A DNA stretch of 64,000 nucleotides, from contig CM056389.1 in NCBI GenBank assembly GCA_029718625.1, positions 18,767,521-18,831,520 of the forward strand, in the 5' to 3' direction. Shown here one piece after another: positions 12,223 through 24,953 of this stretch (position 1 is its first letter; every line of letters begins with the position of its first letter). A program made the position numbers and the translations under genes. The notes beneath the pieces were generated by a model. It worked only from the letters and a program-made list of their open reading frames with translations. It had not been told where the DNA came from and searched no databases. This DNA comes from Synaphobranchus kaupii (taxonomy: Eukaryota; Chordata; Actinopteri; Anguilliformes; Synaphobranchidae).

Positions 12223-13746
12223 CACTACTCACAAAAAGTTAGGGATATTTGGCTTTCGGGTGAAATTTATGGAAAATGTAAGTTCACGCTACAGTGATAT
12301 TATACGTATCATGAAAGTAGGGCATTTAAGTAGAAGCATGCAATGGTGATTTCCTCATCTCAAACAATTTATTGAAACAAAAGCCAACAGTGGTGGGTAT
12401 ACCACAACAAAAATGTCAATGTCTCAATAACTTGTCATGTGCCCTTGAGCATCAATTACAGCTTGACAACGACGTCTCATGCTGTTCACAAGTCGACTTA
12501 TTGTCTGCTGAGGCATGGCATCCCACTCTTCTTGAAGGGCGGCCCTCAGGTCATTGAGGTTCTGGGGTACAGAGTTACGAGCCTCTACACGGTGAGTCAG
12601 CTGATCCCATAGGTTTTCTATGGGATTCAGGTCTGGAGAAAGTGCAGGCCACTCCATTTGAGGTACCCCAGTCTCCAGCAGCCTTTCCCTAATGATGCGA
12701 CCTCGATGAGCTGGAGCATTGTCGTCCATGAAGATGAAATTAGGCCTGTGTTGTTCATGCAGGGGCACAATGACTGGATTAATGATGTTATTCAGGTAGT
12801 ATGGGCTTGTCACTGTACCATTCACAAAGTGTAGGGCAGTTCTGTATTGACTAGACACACCTGCCCACACTGTAACACCGCCACCACCAAAGGGTCGTCT
12901 GGTGACAACAGTGGCTGATGCATAGCGCTCTCCTTGACGTCTCCAACATCGTTGGCGGCCATCATTTCTGCTCAACGTGAATCGACTCATCAGAGAACAG
13001 CACTGAGGCCCACTGGTCCCTCGTCCAGCGTAAATGCTCCCTGGCCCATGCAAGACGATGACGCCTGTGCCTGGTGGTGTGGTCAGGTACCCTTGCAGGT
13101 CGTCTAGCACGCAGACCACGCTGATGTAAACGGTTTCGAATGGTCTGACGTGACACTTGGGTGCCTCTCACCTCCCTTAAATGTGCCTGGAGTTGAGTGG
13201 CATTCATCATCCGGTTCCGCAGGGCACTTCACAATGAAGCGGTCATCAGTGTGGGATGTGGCCAAAGGACGTCCACTTCTATGCCTTTCTGTGACTCTTC
13301 CAGTCTCTCTGTATCTCTGTTGCAACCTGCGGATGACACTCTGTGACACTCTAAGCTCAGTGGCCACTTCCCTCTGAGAACATCCTGTTTGAAGCCTCGC
13401 AATGGCGAGGTACTGTTGATCAATTGTTAGGTGTCGTCTTGGTCTCATGATGTCAAAATGTGAACAGCATGATGAAGAGGACTGTTTAAATACCAATTCT
13501 AATTGAACCAGGAAATTTATTGATCGATTCATGGATCAAACACCTGTTGTAAATTTTGCCGTTCAGCTCCTTGTTAGAGAACAGCAAGTTGTGCAAAAAG
13601 TACTGAAACATTGAATAGTTGGACATGTGCATTCAAAAGTTTAGAGAAGGTCAAATTAATTTCACCTGTAAAGGTTATAGTGCATTTTAGGTTCATCCTG
13701 AAATTTCACCCGAAAGCCGAATATCCCTAACTTTTTGTGAGTAGTG
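12223..13746 (-). mobile_element. Full-length Tc1-like transposon (1524 bp)
   Basis: Terminal inverted repeats beginning 'cactactcacaaaaagtt' match over about 40 bp with few mismatches. They are flanked by TA on both sides (12221-12222 and 13747-13748), the Tc1/mariner target duplication. A transposase reading frame lies between them on the minus strand. Well-preserved ends and a nearly full-length reading frame suggest fairly recent activity. Confidence 0.93.
12424..13448 (-). pseudogene. Tc1-like transposase, frameshifted
   Basis: About 1025 nt, close to the usual ~340 codons for Tc1 transposases. The start is the ATG of MRPRRHLTIDQQYLAIARL at 13448, followed by paired helix-turn-helix DNA-binding domains. 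The catalytic DDE triad is visible: first Asp in FSDES, second in FMDDNAPAH, and Glu in NPIENLWD about 34 residues after it (DD34E). Two frame breaks split it, near 13215 and near 12980 just after FSDES, so this copy should be inactive. The ends could still be moved by a transposase supplied from elsewhere. Confidence 0.9.
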
Positions 13747-13748
13747 TA

Positions 13749-16540
13749 TGTGAGTAAATAGGCATCTTTGCTGCTCTTAAATTGTACGCCATTTTGAAAG
13801 CAGTGACCCCTGCTGGTCAGTCAGGCACCTGCAGTCTGCCTGTCAAAGCTGCACATATGAAAGGGTCTTGCTCTGACTCGCGTCTGTGCACGCTCATCGC
13901 GACTTCACATGGAACGGTATGGAGGAGAGCTGAGCGCATGCGTGCTCTCGTAAACAAAGCGATAAGTCTGCAGAAACGAATACGGCCCGGCAAAATCTAA
14001 ACTGGGAGAAAATGGCGTAAAACATTAATAGACATTAGCCCCCAGACCTCAGATTGATATTTCCCCACAATGCCGTAGCTCTGTTTCAGGAACCTGAGCA
14101 GTTCATTGCCCCTTTTTAAGAATCCCTTGACGTTTATGCGCAAACAACATTGAGAAATCATCGCCCGAATCAACAGGATAATTGCATTGCGGATGAAAAA
14201 CTATGCTTTTTGTGACACTTCGATAAAAGGACGGCAGGGGGAGTTTGCGGTGTGCTACGACGCCAGTTTAAAAAATATACGTATATATAAAAAATCTGAT
14301 TTACTGGTTACTGTTGTGGTGGAAAAAAAAGAATGATATCCATTCTCTCTTACACACCTCAATGACGTAAAAAAGACAGATAAAATTTGGATACCAAGAC
14401 AGGAAGCACTGCTACACTTCACAGAGTAATGGCGCTTGTTCTGCTACATTATTACCGTTATTATTGTTAATAATTTAAATGCTACACCACTCAAGGGCTT
14501 TTCCGCTGGCTGGTATATTAGAAACCACTCTAGAAATGATGCATCTCACTGAAGCAGCAAATTAACAAGTATACCGGCTCTAAGCATGTTTAAAAAAAAT
14601 AAAAAAAGAGACAGAGAGAGAAAAGCAGAGACGGACGCAGAGAAGTAAAATCGACAGCACCATCACGCAATCAATTCACTGAAATAAATTATTTTTTTTA
14701 ATCCGTGGAGATGGCTTGTTTCTCCTGTCATCAGCAGAGCACCTTCATCTACCCGAGAGGGAATCTGGCTCTGATCCCAGATCAGTTTCTGATATTTTCC
14801 ATATAATAGTCAAAGCAGGGGTGGAATCGGCAATCAGCTTAGAGCCAGTAAACCAGGTGAGGTGAAATGAATTCAATCAAGGGAATTAATTAAATTAAAT
14901 CAATTAAAGCAGTTGATGTGCTGAGTGTAGCTGACCATGCAGCCATCCAGGACCAGGGTAGGTCAGCCCTGGGTTAGAGGTTAGAGGTTAAGAAATGGTT
15001 GGATGACATAATGATGAGAACAGGCCATTCAGCCCTACAATTCTCAACGTTTTCCCAGCACTAAAGGGTACCCCATGCCCATTGTTTACCTGTCCAAATA
15101 GACACACTCTCACACCATATCAAGCCTGGTCTGAAAACCCCCCCAGAGTTTCTGCCTCTACGACATGACCTGGCAAGCTATTCCACACAGCGGCTACTCT
15201 GTGTGAAGAAGTACTTCATGATGAGATGATCCTAGGTCTGTAATTTGGGGGGGGGGGGGGAAATGATACTGTCGCTTTTTTTTCTTCTTATTTACAGACC
15301 CACTGGGTTTTGTTAGTATTTTTATACGTTAATTAGTTGTTTCCCTTGCGGTTAAAATTACCTCAGGCATCAATCAATCTCTCTCTCCCTCTCCTTATAT
15401 GATTTTGTCAGATGAATGACTGTCAGTTTTTTGACGTGAAAATTTGGTGGGGGCAACGGGGGGGGGGTGTAATTTGGGCATATAATCAGAATGTGTATTT
15501 TGCAGGAGATGACAGCCTCGTTTGATTTTTCCTTTTGAAACACAGAATGTATCCAGAATGTTCTGCTAAGTGGGTTTTTATTTTAGCAGGGGACAGGGAT
15601 GGGTAGCGAGCAACAGATGCTGTAGATAATGACGAACACAGCCTAGCATTCATAACCTGTCAGTATGAAATCTGAGAAGACAATTAAACCACCCTCACCT
15701 CTCCTTTTTGCGCAGGTTTAATTGAATCAGGGTATTGAGCGGGGAATTGGCAGGATGTATTTAATCTGGCATGTCTATGTTTAACAGAGGCAGGGTATCA
15801 AGCTGTAATTGGCAGGGCTGGTTCATCTTTTGCGTAGGAGTATAATTGCGAGGTTTGGGAAGGAAAGCGATTGAGGGGACACAGTTCGGCTGCACATCGC
15901 GTTCGCTCTGATTCCATGGAGACTCCTGAAGAATATTCTAGATTTTATAACTACTTGCAGCATGATAAACATTCAACACCTGAAAATCTGTTAAATACGC
16001 CATAACTAGAATGTCTCTTTATGAAGATACTCTCCAGTCTGTAGGTAAACGGCAAGCGTAGATGAGCTGAATGGCCAATATTTGATTTTTCATTGGTCTA
16101 CCTAACTCTTACCAGCTTGAAGTATGAGATGTGAATCACACAGTCCATACACAAGATTGTAAAGAGAACATTTGAAAAACAACACAATTTACATATCCAT
16201 TAAGTAGAAACATAGAACAAATATTATAATTTCACTTCAGATCACATATATAAATTGTAGCATTCCTATAAAATGTAACCAAAGTTCTGAAATTGCTTCA
16301 GAGAACTTACTTCTGAAGGACAATTTACTAAAATTTACTCCACATCCACATAATGTTTAATGCTCAGTGTTGAAATGGCCTTTGATTCGGTCACTTTAAC
16401 CATCTGACATGTCATGTTTACCGAGAGTTAATGTGTATCATTTATGAAAACGGACAGTGCAGCCATTATCGGTGGAGGTTTGAAAGATACAACCGCTCCT
16501 GTAAGATGGTGTATAAATAATCAGAAGTAAGGTTGTGCGA
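13749..16540. other. Intergenic sequence with scattered repeat remnants, no gene recognised
   Basis: 14985-15240 ('gaacaggccattcagcccta' onward) reads like a widespread vertebrate SINE or LINE tail, but I cannot name the family. 14815-14960 resembles 22970-23160 ('caggtgaggtgaa', 'gtgctgagt'). There is a G14 run near 15248. 15690-15850 is unique-looking sequence. No exons were seen. Confidence 0.4.
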
Positions 16541-17880
16541 GGGAAACTGACATCCATGCAAACATTAGTGAGTAGAACTTATAATTCTTTCATTGAACAA
16601 AAAACATGAATGTTGAATAAAATAATTGTATTCCCTAACCCCCCCCCAAAAAAAAAAAGTTCCATTCAAAATGGATGTAGTCCTTGGGCTCAAATGCAGT
16701 AGTGTGGCCTCAATACAGTACTCAAGTGACTACGTCACACTGGTTTCGGAAGTGACTTCCCCATTCATTTAGACCATAGACATTAACTAAAACTTACTTT
16801 CCATTTCTAGTGATTATGGCTTGCCATACATTTCCTGGATTGTTCAATATAACGCCTGTTTGCAAAATATGTCGTTCTTCTGGACCAGCTTTGAGTATAT
16901 TTTACGTTTTAGTATTTTTTTGTGAATATACCAGCGCTAGCACTGTTTAAAAACTCGACGTCCCATAATTCCATCCGGACGAGCAACCGTAGCATAGAAT
17001 CGTCTCCAAACATTGTCTTATGTTAGCCAGCATTAGCACACAGCTCCGTTTTTAAATACTTTTTTCTAAAGTTAGCTAGCTAGCTTGAAGGACTAAAAGC
17101 TAGAATTGCTTTATGTGGTTATGGGCTGGCACCTCTGTACTTAGCTGAACTTTTACATTGTTATACCCCAGCTAGAGCACTGAGGTCGGCAGATCGGCTG
17201 CTGCTGGATGTCCCCAGGACTAGGCTAAAAACCAGAGGTGACCGAGCCTTTGTGGCGGCTGCCCCTAGGCTCTGGAACAGTTTGCCTTTGCAGATTGCAG
17301 ATCTGCCCAGACCCTAGAGGTTTTTAAGTCCTTATTGAAAACTCACCTTTTCTCCCTGGCTTTCAATTCAGGTTGAGCTAGACACCCTTTTATTGTATTT
17401 TTATGTGTAGTTATTTATTTATTTTATTTTATTTTTTCTTACTGTATTGTATTACGTGTACTGTTTTTGTAACCTACTGTCTATTGAACTGTACAGCACT
17501 TTGGTCGACCGTTGGTTGTTTTAAATGTGCTCTACAAATAAAGTTTGAGTTGAGTTAACCATAGCTTGCTTTTCAGGCAGTCTTCTCAATTTAGCAAGCT
17601 AACGTTAGCTCGTCTTCAGCGGTAGTACTGCCAAAAATGTCCAGACAAGATGATATCTGATTGGTTGAGAACCAGCTGTGCGTTGCAGTAATGGATATGT
17701 AGTTTGGACTACAAGCCGAACTACAATCATTAATCCATTACTTTAAAAAATAATAATAATTGGAACATGCGATGTATGGTCTATATCCTTATACCACACA
17801 GGCTAATCCAGGAACGTTTCGGCTCATTATATAAATCAGATTTCAAGAAACAGTCGATAGTCTCCGAAGCCCATGTGCGA
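16541..17880. repeat. Interspersed repeat copy A, interrupted by a LINE 3' end
   Basis: From 'gacatccatgcaaaca' onward this copy matches 18955-19580 through several long blocks ('gaatataccagcgctagcac', 'gttagctagctagcttgaag', 'ggaacatgcgatgtatggtc'). Copy A contains two stretches missing from copy B. One is ~16650-16910 ('cagtactcaagtgactacg', matching inverted sequence at ~19615-19640). The other is the LINE fragment at 17121-17553. The two copies mark a repeat family with nested insertions. Confidence 0.75.
17121..17553 (+). mobile_element. CR1/L2-like LINE 3'-end fragment
   Basis: It interrupts the repeat cleanly: copy B at ~19250 reads straight across the site. The plus strand encodes a degenerate RT C-terminal end with blocks resembling FVAAAPRLWNSLPL and LTFSLAFNS. 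An untranslated tail follows, ending 'ctctacaaataaagtttgag'. This layout is typical of 5'-truncated LINE insertions. It also gives relative ages: the host repeat is older than the LINE insertion. Confidence 0.75.
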
Positions 17881-18770
17881 GGGAAACGGCAGGTCTTGCA
17901 TGTTTAATTGTTATTCCTTAGCAGGCTTTGTATGAAAGCCACAGCATTGTTTTGGTGATTAATTGCCCTGCAGTTCACCGGGGCTAATCTCACCCGGGCT
18001 AATCTTACCTTCACTGGAACATTAGGAGTGTGGTCTGAATCCAAGCTCCAGTCATGTAAAATACCGAGACAAACGGGGAGAAAATCTGGCGTTATTAATG
18101 TCGCTCTACAGATTATTAGAGCTCCTGCTGCACCCACAATCGAGTTACCACATTTACTCATTTAATTTATTCCTGCATGTCCACACAAACATGGGGCCGG
18201 GGGGCGGAAATGAAATCGCATAAACAAGAGAACGGCCTTCCGGCAGATGCCGTCCGTTAACCTCGTTTCCAGCGTGAGGCCAATATCCCATCATGCACCT
18301 GTGCACCTGACGGCGTCTTCCAGTCGAAGAGTCTGCCAGGCGGTTTCCGCGGCTTGGCTAATTAACTCTGAGTTCACAAATGAAGTTCATTAATCGATGC
18401 ATCACATGGACTCCAACAAAGGAGATAAGGGACGTAGCTTCTCCTTCAGTCTCTGAGCCCTTTCTCCAGTGAATAAGTACAACATGGAGACAGACTTGGA
18501 CTAACTCTGTATGTGCGCGCTTAAGAGAAAAACGATCTTCTAAAACTAGTTTAATCAGCGCTTCAGAGTGACGAACCATGACTTCATGAACCTGATCGTT
18601 CTGTCCTTTTTTGAGTAGAGCTTGTGGACGGCTGACATCTGTCTGAAGAGGCCATTTCACAGCAACAATTTGTTTGGTTAAATTGATGCCCATGGCAGCC
18701 ATCTTTTTTTTAAAAAATTTTATTTAAATAACTGGGCTGAATAACAGACTACATGAAGACATAACTAGTG
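17881..18770. other. Intergenic sequence, no gene recognised
   Basis: Mostly unique sequence. A 114-codon minus-strand ORF (18358-18702, starting MAAMGINLTKQIVAVKW) is open but matches no family I know and shows no splice or repeat support. I do not call it a gene. Confidence 0.4.
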
Positions 18771-20071
18771 TTGTAAAATTCCGGGAATATTCAAAGGTGG
18801 AAACTTTGCATGGGAATTAACGGGAATATACGGGAATATATGGGAATTAACAGGAATTAATGGGAATAAAATAGAAATACTGGCGTTATTTGTACTAGCT
18901 GCATTTACCTCGTCATATGCAGACATAAATATAAACATTTTGTTTTGTCATACGCAGACATCCATGCAAACATTTGTGAGTAGAACTTTAATGGATTCTT
19001 TTATTGAACAAAAAACATGAATGTTGAAAAATAAATGTATAATGTTTTTTGTGAATATACCAGCGCTAGCACTGTTTGAAAACTCAATGTCCCATAATTC
19101 CCTCCGGACAAGCAACCGTAGCATAGAATCATCTCCAAAAATTGTCTTATAATGTTAGCCAGCATTAGCACACAGCTCCGTTTTTAAACACTTTTTTCTA
19201 AAGTTAGCTAGCTAGCTTGAAGGACTAAAAGCTTGAATTGCTTTATGTGGTTAACTGTAGCGTAGCTTCTGACCTTGTCAGGCAGGCTTCTCAACTTAGC
19301 AAGCTAACGTTAGCACGTCTTCAGCGGCAGTACTGCCAAAAATGTCCAGACGAGATATCTGATTGGTTGAGAACCACCTGTGCGTTGCAGTAATGGATAT
19401 GTAGTCCGTTAAATTGGACTACAAGCCAAACTACAATCATTAATCCATTACTTTAAAAAAATAATAATAAATTGGAACATGCGATGTATGGTCTATATCC
19501 TTATACCCCACGGGCTAATCCAGGAACGTTTTGGCTCATTATATAAATCATATTTCAAGAAATAGAATGGGCTTTGGAGACTATTGACTATCTGTCATAG
19601 GGATGAACGCCCACGTCTGACGTACTCACTTGAGTACTCTATAGCCTTGTCATAGTGTGCAGGATGCTGGGAATTATTTCTGCATGTGATGGAAGAATGC
19701 ACAGTGCATACAGAGAGCCCTGCTGTAGTGTGCAGGATGCTGGGAATTATTTCTACATGTGATGGAAGAATGCACAGTGCATGCAGAGGGCCCTGCAGTA
19801 GTGTGCAGGATGCTAGGAATTATCTCTGCATGTGATAAAAGAATGCACTGCACATTTAATGGAAGATTTCACATTAAATTGGGTTGTTTTAACCAAAGCA
19901 TGCAAGATCTAGAATTGCATTTTGTGTATTTTTCTAACTAAATTTAAGTTCCATGTTATAGGCTAACTTTTGCAATAAAAATTGGTCAAAATCTCTTAAA
20001 TTCCCAAGCTTAACTTCCCATGGTAAATTTCTGGAGTTTCCCAGAACTTTTCCACCCCTTTGCAACCCTAG
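18771..20071. mobile_element. hAT-like repeat with GTTGTAAAATTCC...TTTGCAACCC ends
   Basis: The left end 'tgttgtaaaattccgggaat' and right end '...ccacccctttgcaacccta' form an imperfect inverted pair. The left subterminal region has short direct repeats of 'gggaatta/tatac'. The interior includes copy B of the 16.5-kb repeat (18955-19580). A ~60-bp motif ('gtgtgcaggatgctgggaat') is repeated three times in tandem at 19655-19850. No transposase frame remains. The hAT assignment rests on the end sequences and is moderate. Confidence 0.6.
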
Positions 20072-20092
20072 ACATCACCCATCTAAGACCAG

Positions 20093-20670
20093 GGGCCTCA
20101 TTTAGAAAAAAAGTACTTGGACATCATCTTTAACTTTCACGTAAGCACATTTCTTTAAATGGACGTGAGCATTATTTATAACATTGGCTGCACTTGTTTA
20201 AAATAGCGTACGTATCTTCTGTCTATAAATCTCAAATGAACTTCAAATTGAACGCACGTGAACGAGCTCTGTAATGACTATTTACAGGATACTATTTACA
20301 GCCGTTAATGAGCAAGTTTCTACGTCATACAATAATGGTATATAATGTAAGGAAGACTTAAAATTCTATAAGCAGCCTATTAGTTTTCTTTTAAATTTTG
20401 ATTTAAACTGATTTTGTGGGCTGATAACTCTGATCATTTTCAACACCAATAAGTGTTCACGTGCTGCTCTGAAGCCTGCAATACGTCGGCATAACCAGCA
20501 GGTAATGTGCGTACGACGTACGTCAAGTGAATACCTGACGTGGAGCTACGACCGTTTCCTCAAATGGAGTTTCGTTTAAATTTTATAAATCACTGTCGTG
20601 ATTTTTTACGTACGCTACACATAAGATCAAATTTGATAAGGTAATTTTTTTTAAATGAGGCCCCTAACTC
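20093..20670. mobile_element. Fold-back MITE with GGGGCCTCATTTA ends
   Basis: It starts 'aggggcctcatttag' and ends 'taaatgaggcccct', an inverted pair. Internal sequence such as 'cacatttctttaaatggacg' recurs inverted at 53110-53285. It has no coding capacity. The transposon superfamily is unclear to me because no clean target duplication could be read. Confidence 0.7.
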
Positions 20671-20844
20671 TGGTCAAATACTTCTTAAAACTCCTTACAT
20701 GCTGATAAATACTTTAGATGCTGACAAAAATCCTTCTTTTGCATCCCAAAGAATTTACAATGAAATGTTACCTACCAAAATACATATTTGTATGAAAGAA
20801 GGATTTTGTTCTGAAAATCACTGCAATGTATTTTTCTTTAAATA

Positions 20845-21381
20845 CACTGCCCGTCCAAAAAAAAAGTCGCCGTTGCACCCGTCATGCATAGTGCCCACTG
20901 TACAAGCCTCTGGAGGCAGTGTTATGATCTGGGGTTGCTTCAATTGGTCAGGTCTAGGCTCAGCAACATTATGCAGCAATAAAATGAAATCAGCTGAGTA
21001 CCTGAATGTACTGAATGACCAGGTTATCCCATCAATGGGCATATTCCAGGACGACAAGATTCATCAGGCTCAAATTGTGAAAGAGTGGTTCAGGGAGCAC
21101 GAGGAATCATTTTCAAACATGAATTGGCCACCAGAGTCCTGACCCTAACCCCATTGAAAGTCTTTGTGATGTGCTGGAAAAGACTTTACAGAGTGGTTCA
21201 ACTCTCCCGTCGTGAATACAAGATCTCGGCCAAAAATGAATGCAACTCTGGATGGAAATAAATGTTGTGACGTTGCATAAGGTTGTTGAAACAATGCCAT
21301 GATGAATGCGCGCCGTAATCAAAGCTAAAGGCGGTCCAACGAAATATTAGTGTGTGCGACTTTTTTTTTGGACGGGCAGTG
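20845..21381 (+). mobile_element. Tc1/mariner deletion derivative (537 bp)
   Basis: The ends 'cactgcccgtcc' and 'ggacgggcagtg' are perfectly inverted over about 27 bp and flanked by TA (20843-20844, 21382-21383). Only part of the transposase survives, on the plus strand: [10 protein letters not shown], then [30 protein letters not shown] and NMNWPPES, with a stop and frame loss after it. The N-terminal DNA-binding half is deleted, so it is non-autonomous. Confidence 0.9.
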
Positions 21382-21389
21382 TATTTCAA

Positions 21390-22195
21390 GGAATTATTTG
21401 ATCCAGGTCTGGAGTGCTTCGTAACTCAAACTGCACAACGACAACATAAGACACTATTATTATTCTGATGTTGTATTAATCCCAATAATACTGTCAATCA
21501 TAAAAATGTGTGTGTGTGTGGGGAGGGTAAAGACTGCACTGAGATTTTTGGCATTTAATGATATTTTTAATAAATAATGTGGAAAAAAATTACAATTTTT
21601 CCCAATTACGTGATCCTCAAGATGCTAAAAGCAATGGCTAAGGGTAAAAAGTGACCTTGTTAGCTCTGAAAAATCCAGAAAAACACAAACGTCCCTTGGG
21701 AAGTGTATTTCCACCGACTGTACCTCTTCAGCTCAATTCTCCTCCATTCTTCACTGGCAGTACAACAAAAAAAACAAAAAACAAAAAGAAACAATAAACC
21801 CAAAAGGTTGGCTCCATTAAACAGCACTCCCATACCCAGAACCACTGCCGGGGGAACAGCACAAGAACCAGAGAGCAGGGACCACAATCTGAGGCCCTGT
21901 TTGTCCAATAAGCTGGGAATACAAGCCGGAACTTCCTTATCGACAGCCTGGGTAAACGGGGGTTCCAGGGAAGGGTCGCCGTACCAGAAACCAATCATTT
22001 TCAATGACACAAATTTCACGTCATAAAACTGAAGAAAATAAATAAAAGTGGTTTTGGGGTTGTTTGACATATTCAGTGCTCAACTGTTACTTAGATAACT
22101 GAGGGATCATCAGAAAATGTATTTAGCAACAGATGCAGATCCCACCGGTCTGTATGAACTGGGAGTTTGACAATTAGCCGTGTCGCATCGTTTGC
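21390..22195. other. Intergenic sequence, no gene recognised
   Basis: Open frames overlap on both strands at 21660-22070, but none resembles a known protein or shows splice support. There is a short AAAC-rich tract at ~21765-21800. Confidence 0.4.
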
Positions 22196-22217
22196 ACGAT
22201 TCCTTCATACAGCATTT

Positions 22218-22742
22218 TAATGTGAACAGATCGTAGACTGTAGAAAAAATATGGACAAAGTGACCGACACCCATTGACCCATGGGAAAAAGAGTTTGGAA
22301 GCCACGGAAGTGCAGTTTTGTGTGCCATGCTGTACAAACTGGAGCCAGAGACTGTGGAGTGGGGGAAAGGGGGACACCCTTATATGGTCATTACGTCCGG
22401 GCCGAGTTCATGTCGTCCAATAAGCACGAGACACACCACCCCCCAAGTGACACACAGTGACCAGGATTGGCCCACAAAATATTCAAATATTGACCAAATA
22501 ACACTAACTTAAATTGGCACATGGGGAGATATTAGACAAAGAAAAAGCACCTATTGCGACTACATGTCCACGTGGGAAAAAAAGTTTTGACTTATTTTGA
22601 CCGTATTGGCACCATTGACTTACACTGCAACGGGTGTCTGAAAAACCAATACTGGAGCCAACCACACTGGCGCTAGTGAGCAACATCTCTCAACAAGACC
22701 AGGAAGTGTCTAAAAACTAAGTCCGGCCTCTGCCCCTTGGAA
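22218..22742. repeat. Interspersed repeat family copy 1 ('actgta...atatggac')
   Basis: Begins 'gtagactgtagaaaaaatat' and contains 'actggagccaaccacactgg' followed by 'cgctagtgagcaac' and 'ccaggaagtg'. The same landmarks occur in the same order at 24954-25412. It is a widespread-looking fish repeat without coding capacity; I cannot assign its superfamily. Confidence 0.7.
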
Positions 22743-22969
22743 CAGATGCATAAAAGAACAGCCCTTAAACATTTTTTAAGCATCATAAATACAATTTTTT
22801 TTAAATTTGATGAATGGCTTTTGGTACGGAAAGCCATCGTGAAAGTTTTTCAACTGTGGGCTACGCTTTCCGAGCATGTAATCGTACCTCTTGGCGCTTA
22901 TATATTATCTCTGTCACTTCCTGTATGAGACGCACCAGTGTACACCAGCAGTGACATCACAATCAACGG

Positions 22970-23160
22970 CGGCCAATCCTGGGCCTGGAGGACCACAGGG
23001 GCAGGTTTTTCTTTCCACCTAAAAATCGGCAACCAATTCAGACCCAAAGAAATCAGGTGAGGTGAGTTAACTGCGTAATAAACTGCACTAATCGATCAAT
23101 AAAGTGCTGAGTAATGGCAAAAACTTCAGAATCTGTGGCACTCTGAGAAACACGGCGCGG
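22970..23160. repeat. Short interspersed repeat ('cctgggcctggaggaccaca' type)
   Basis: Contains 'ctgggcctggaggaccacag', 'caggtgaggtgag' and 'gctgagtaatggc', related to 14815-14960 and to the MITE-like repeats at 39985-40206 and 47080-47215. Confidence 0.5.
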
Positions 23161-24672
23161 GAGGGGTGATTTGTTCCTCATTTTTTCACAAACTCTAACA
23201 GAGTACCCCCCTCTGAGCTCATCCTCCCAAATATGGGGAGATGTTTTCCATATAAGGGCATGTGGAGATACTTCCTGTTAAAAAAAGGCCCCGCCCACTT
23301 CTGGAAACCCGCCTTTAAGTGCATTCAATAATGACCTAAATTCAGCATGTGAATTACATTGGAAAACAACATTGCACTGAATTCTTAGATTTTTTATTTT
23401 TTTTGGCTGTATGTCTCAATCTGCAATTATCTGTTTTTTGGCTTTCTGGTATTCTCCGAAGTGCCGTGCAAGAGGAGTCAAATTTCGGAACTTTTCACAA
23501 CTAACAAGACTTCTTCACCTGCCATAGCTCATTCCTCTTCAGTAAAATGGAACGCTTAATATATAAAATGATTCAAAATAAAGTTTAGTGATTGTGCTTT
23601 TTAAACCAATGTAAGACAAACAAAACAACGACAAAAATACAACAGTGCAATACAAAAAAAATAAAATACAAATCCCAACGTGGTACTCTCTCAGGGCAGT
23701 TAAATGATTGACCAATTCGCATTGAATTAAAGCAACACATTAAAAGCAATAAAGTAATTGCAATAAAATAATTTAAAAATAAAAAAGGACAGATTTACCA
23801 CAGTGGGGAGATTAAACATAATGATATATATACATACATATATGTATACATAATTCAAAGAGAGTCCACTGAATCTGCTTGTAGCTACTCTTATTCACTG
23901 AAAGGCTTGACTGTAGAAGCCCTTTCATATTTTCAAATAGGGGCATACCGTGTGTTAATAGATCAAGCAAACATTGAACCCCATATTGTGCTCATCGTCT
24001 CATACAAAAAGTACCACAATCATCTTGAAAAGCACCATTCTGCTTGCCCTCGCTTACATTGCATCTCTCGCTCGCTCTCTCTCTCTCGGCTGCTTCTTTG
24101 AAAGCACATCAAAATGATACATCAGAACAAACAAAAATATTAAGTACTGGTCTTTTTTTTTTTTTTTTTTTCTTTTTTCCCCAGAAACATTTTGTAAAAG
24201 AAAACATTTTCATAATTGTCAGCAAAAATGTGACTGATGCTTTAAGATGGCGTGACATTCGTATGGTTTTTTTTTTTTTTTTTTTAAATTTGGAGGTGAG
24301 GGTAGTTACCCTCCTGGTTGTCAGATCCAGGATGGTTTAGTCTTCCTTTAGTCTGGTGTTCAGAAGTGTTTAAAAACAGGAAATGAGGGCAGAATTCCTT
24401 CCTGCAAAGTGATGTTCCCGTCGGCCATTTTGAGTCGTCAGGTGAAGGGCAGCCTCCCTTCTGTAAGGTTGACGCTCTGGTGAGGTGTTTCCCGAAAAGA
24501 TATTGGCCTTCTTCAGCTCTCCTGTAGCTGTGGACACAGGTGAACATCACAGGTGAACATGTTAAGTTATCTTTCGTTTGCTTTGCCGAGCCTTCGCCAG
24601 CGCTACTCACGGCCGGTTTATGTGCTGCACATCACACCTGGGTCACCTGGTCACATGTGCAACTGTGACGCT
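23161..24672. other. Intergenic sequence with low-complexity tracts
   Basis: No gene recognised. It holds an AT dinucleotide tract (~23822-23850), a CT tract (~24066-24090) and two poly-T runs (24151-24180 and 24266-24285). Confidence 0.5.
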
Positions 24673-24953
24673 TTAAAGGCGGAAGTCCAGGTTATTTCTT
24701 AAACTTCTATATCGATTCTATATTTTTAATGTGAGTCTTGAAGCTTACCGCACCAGCACTGCGCCTCTTGGTTCTTTTGTTTCCAGACGAGCTGCTGATA
24801 ACGTCCCTGGTGCAAATCAAGCAAAGATTTTTAGATATGACACGATAGGCAACTGGCGCTTTTCCCCATTGTAGGAGTGCGTTGTAGTGTTTTCAGTTAG
24901 CTTAGCAACTAAAGTTACATAACGTAGGCTTGCGCGCAACCATAGGTGTCAAC

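Noticed and set aside
18358..18702. 114-codon minus-strand ORF (MAAMGINLTKQ...)
   Set aside because: No family recognised, no codon-periodicity evidence that I can compute, no splice-site context. Noted only as unassigned.
21660..22070. 136-codon minus-strand ORF
   Set aside because: Overlaps an equally open plus-strand ORF; no recognised motif; includes low-complexity F/C-rich sequence from the AAAC tract.
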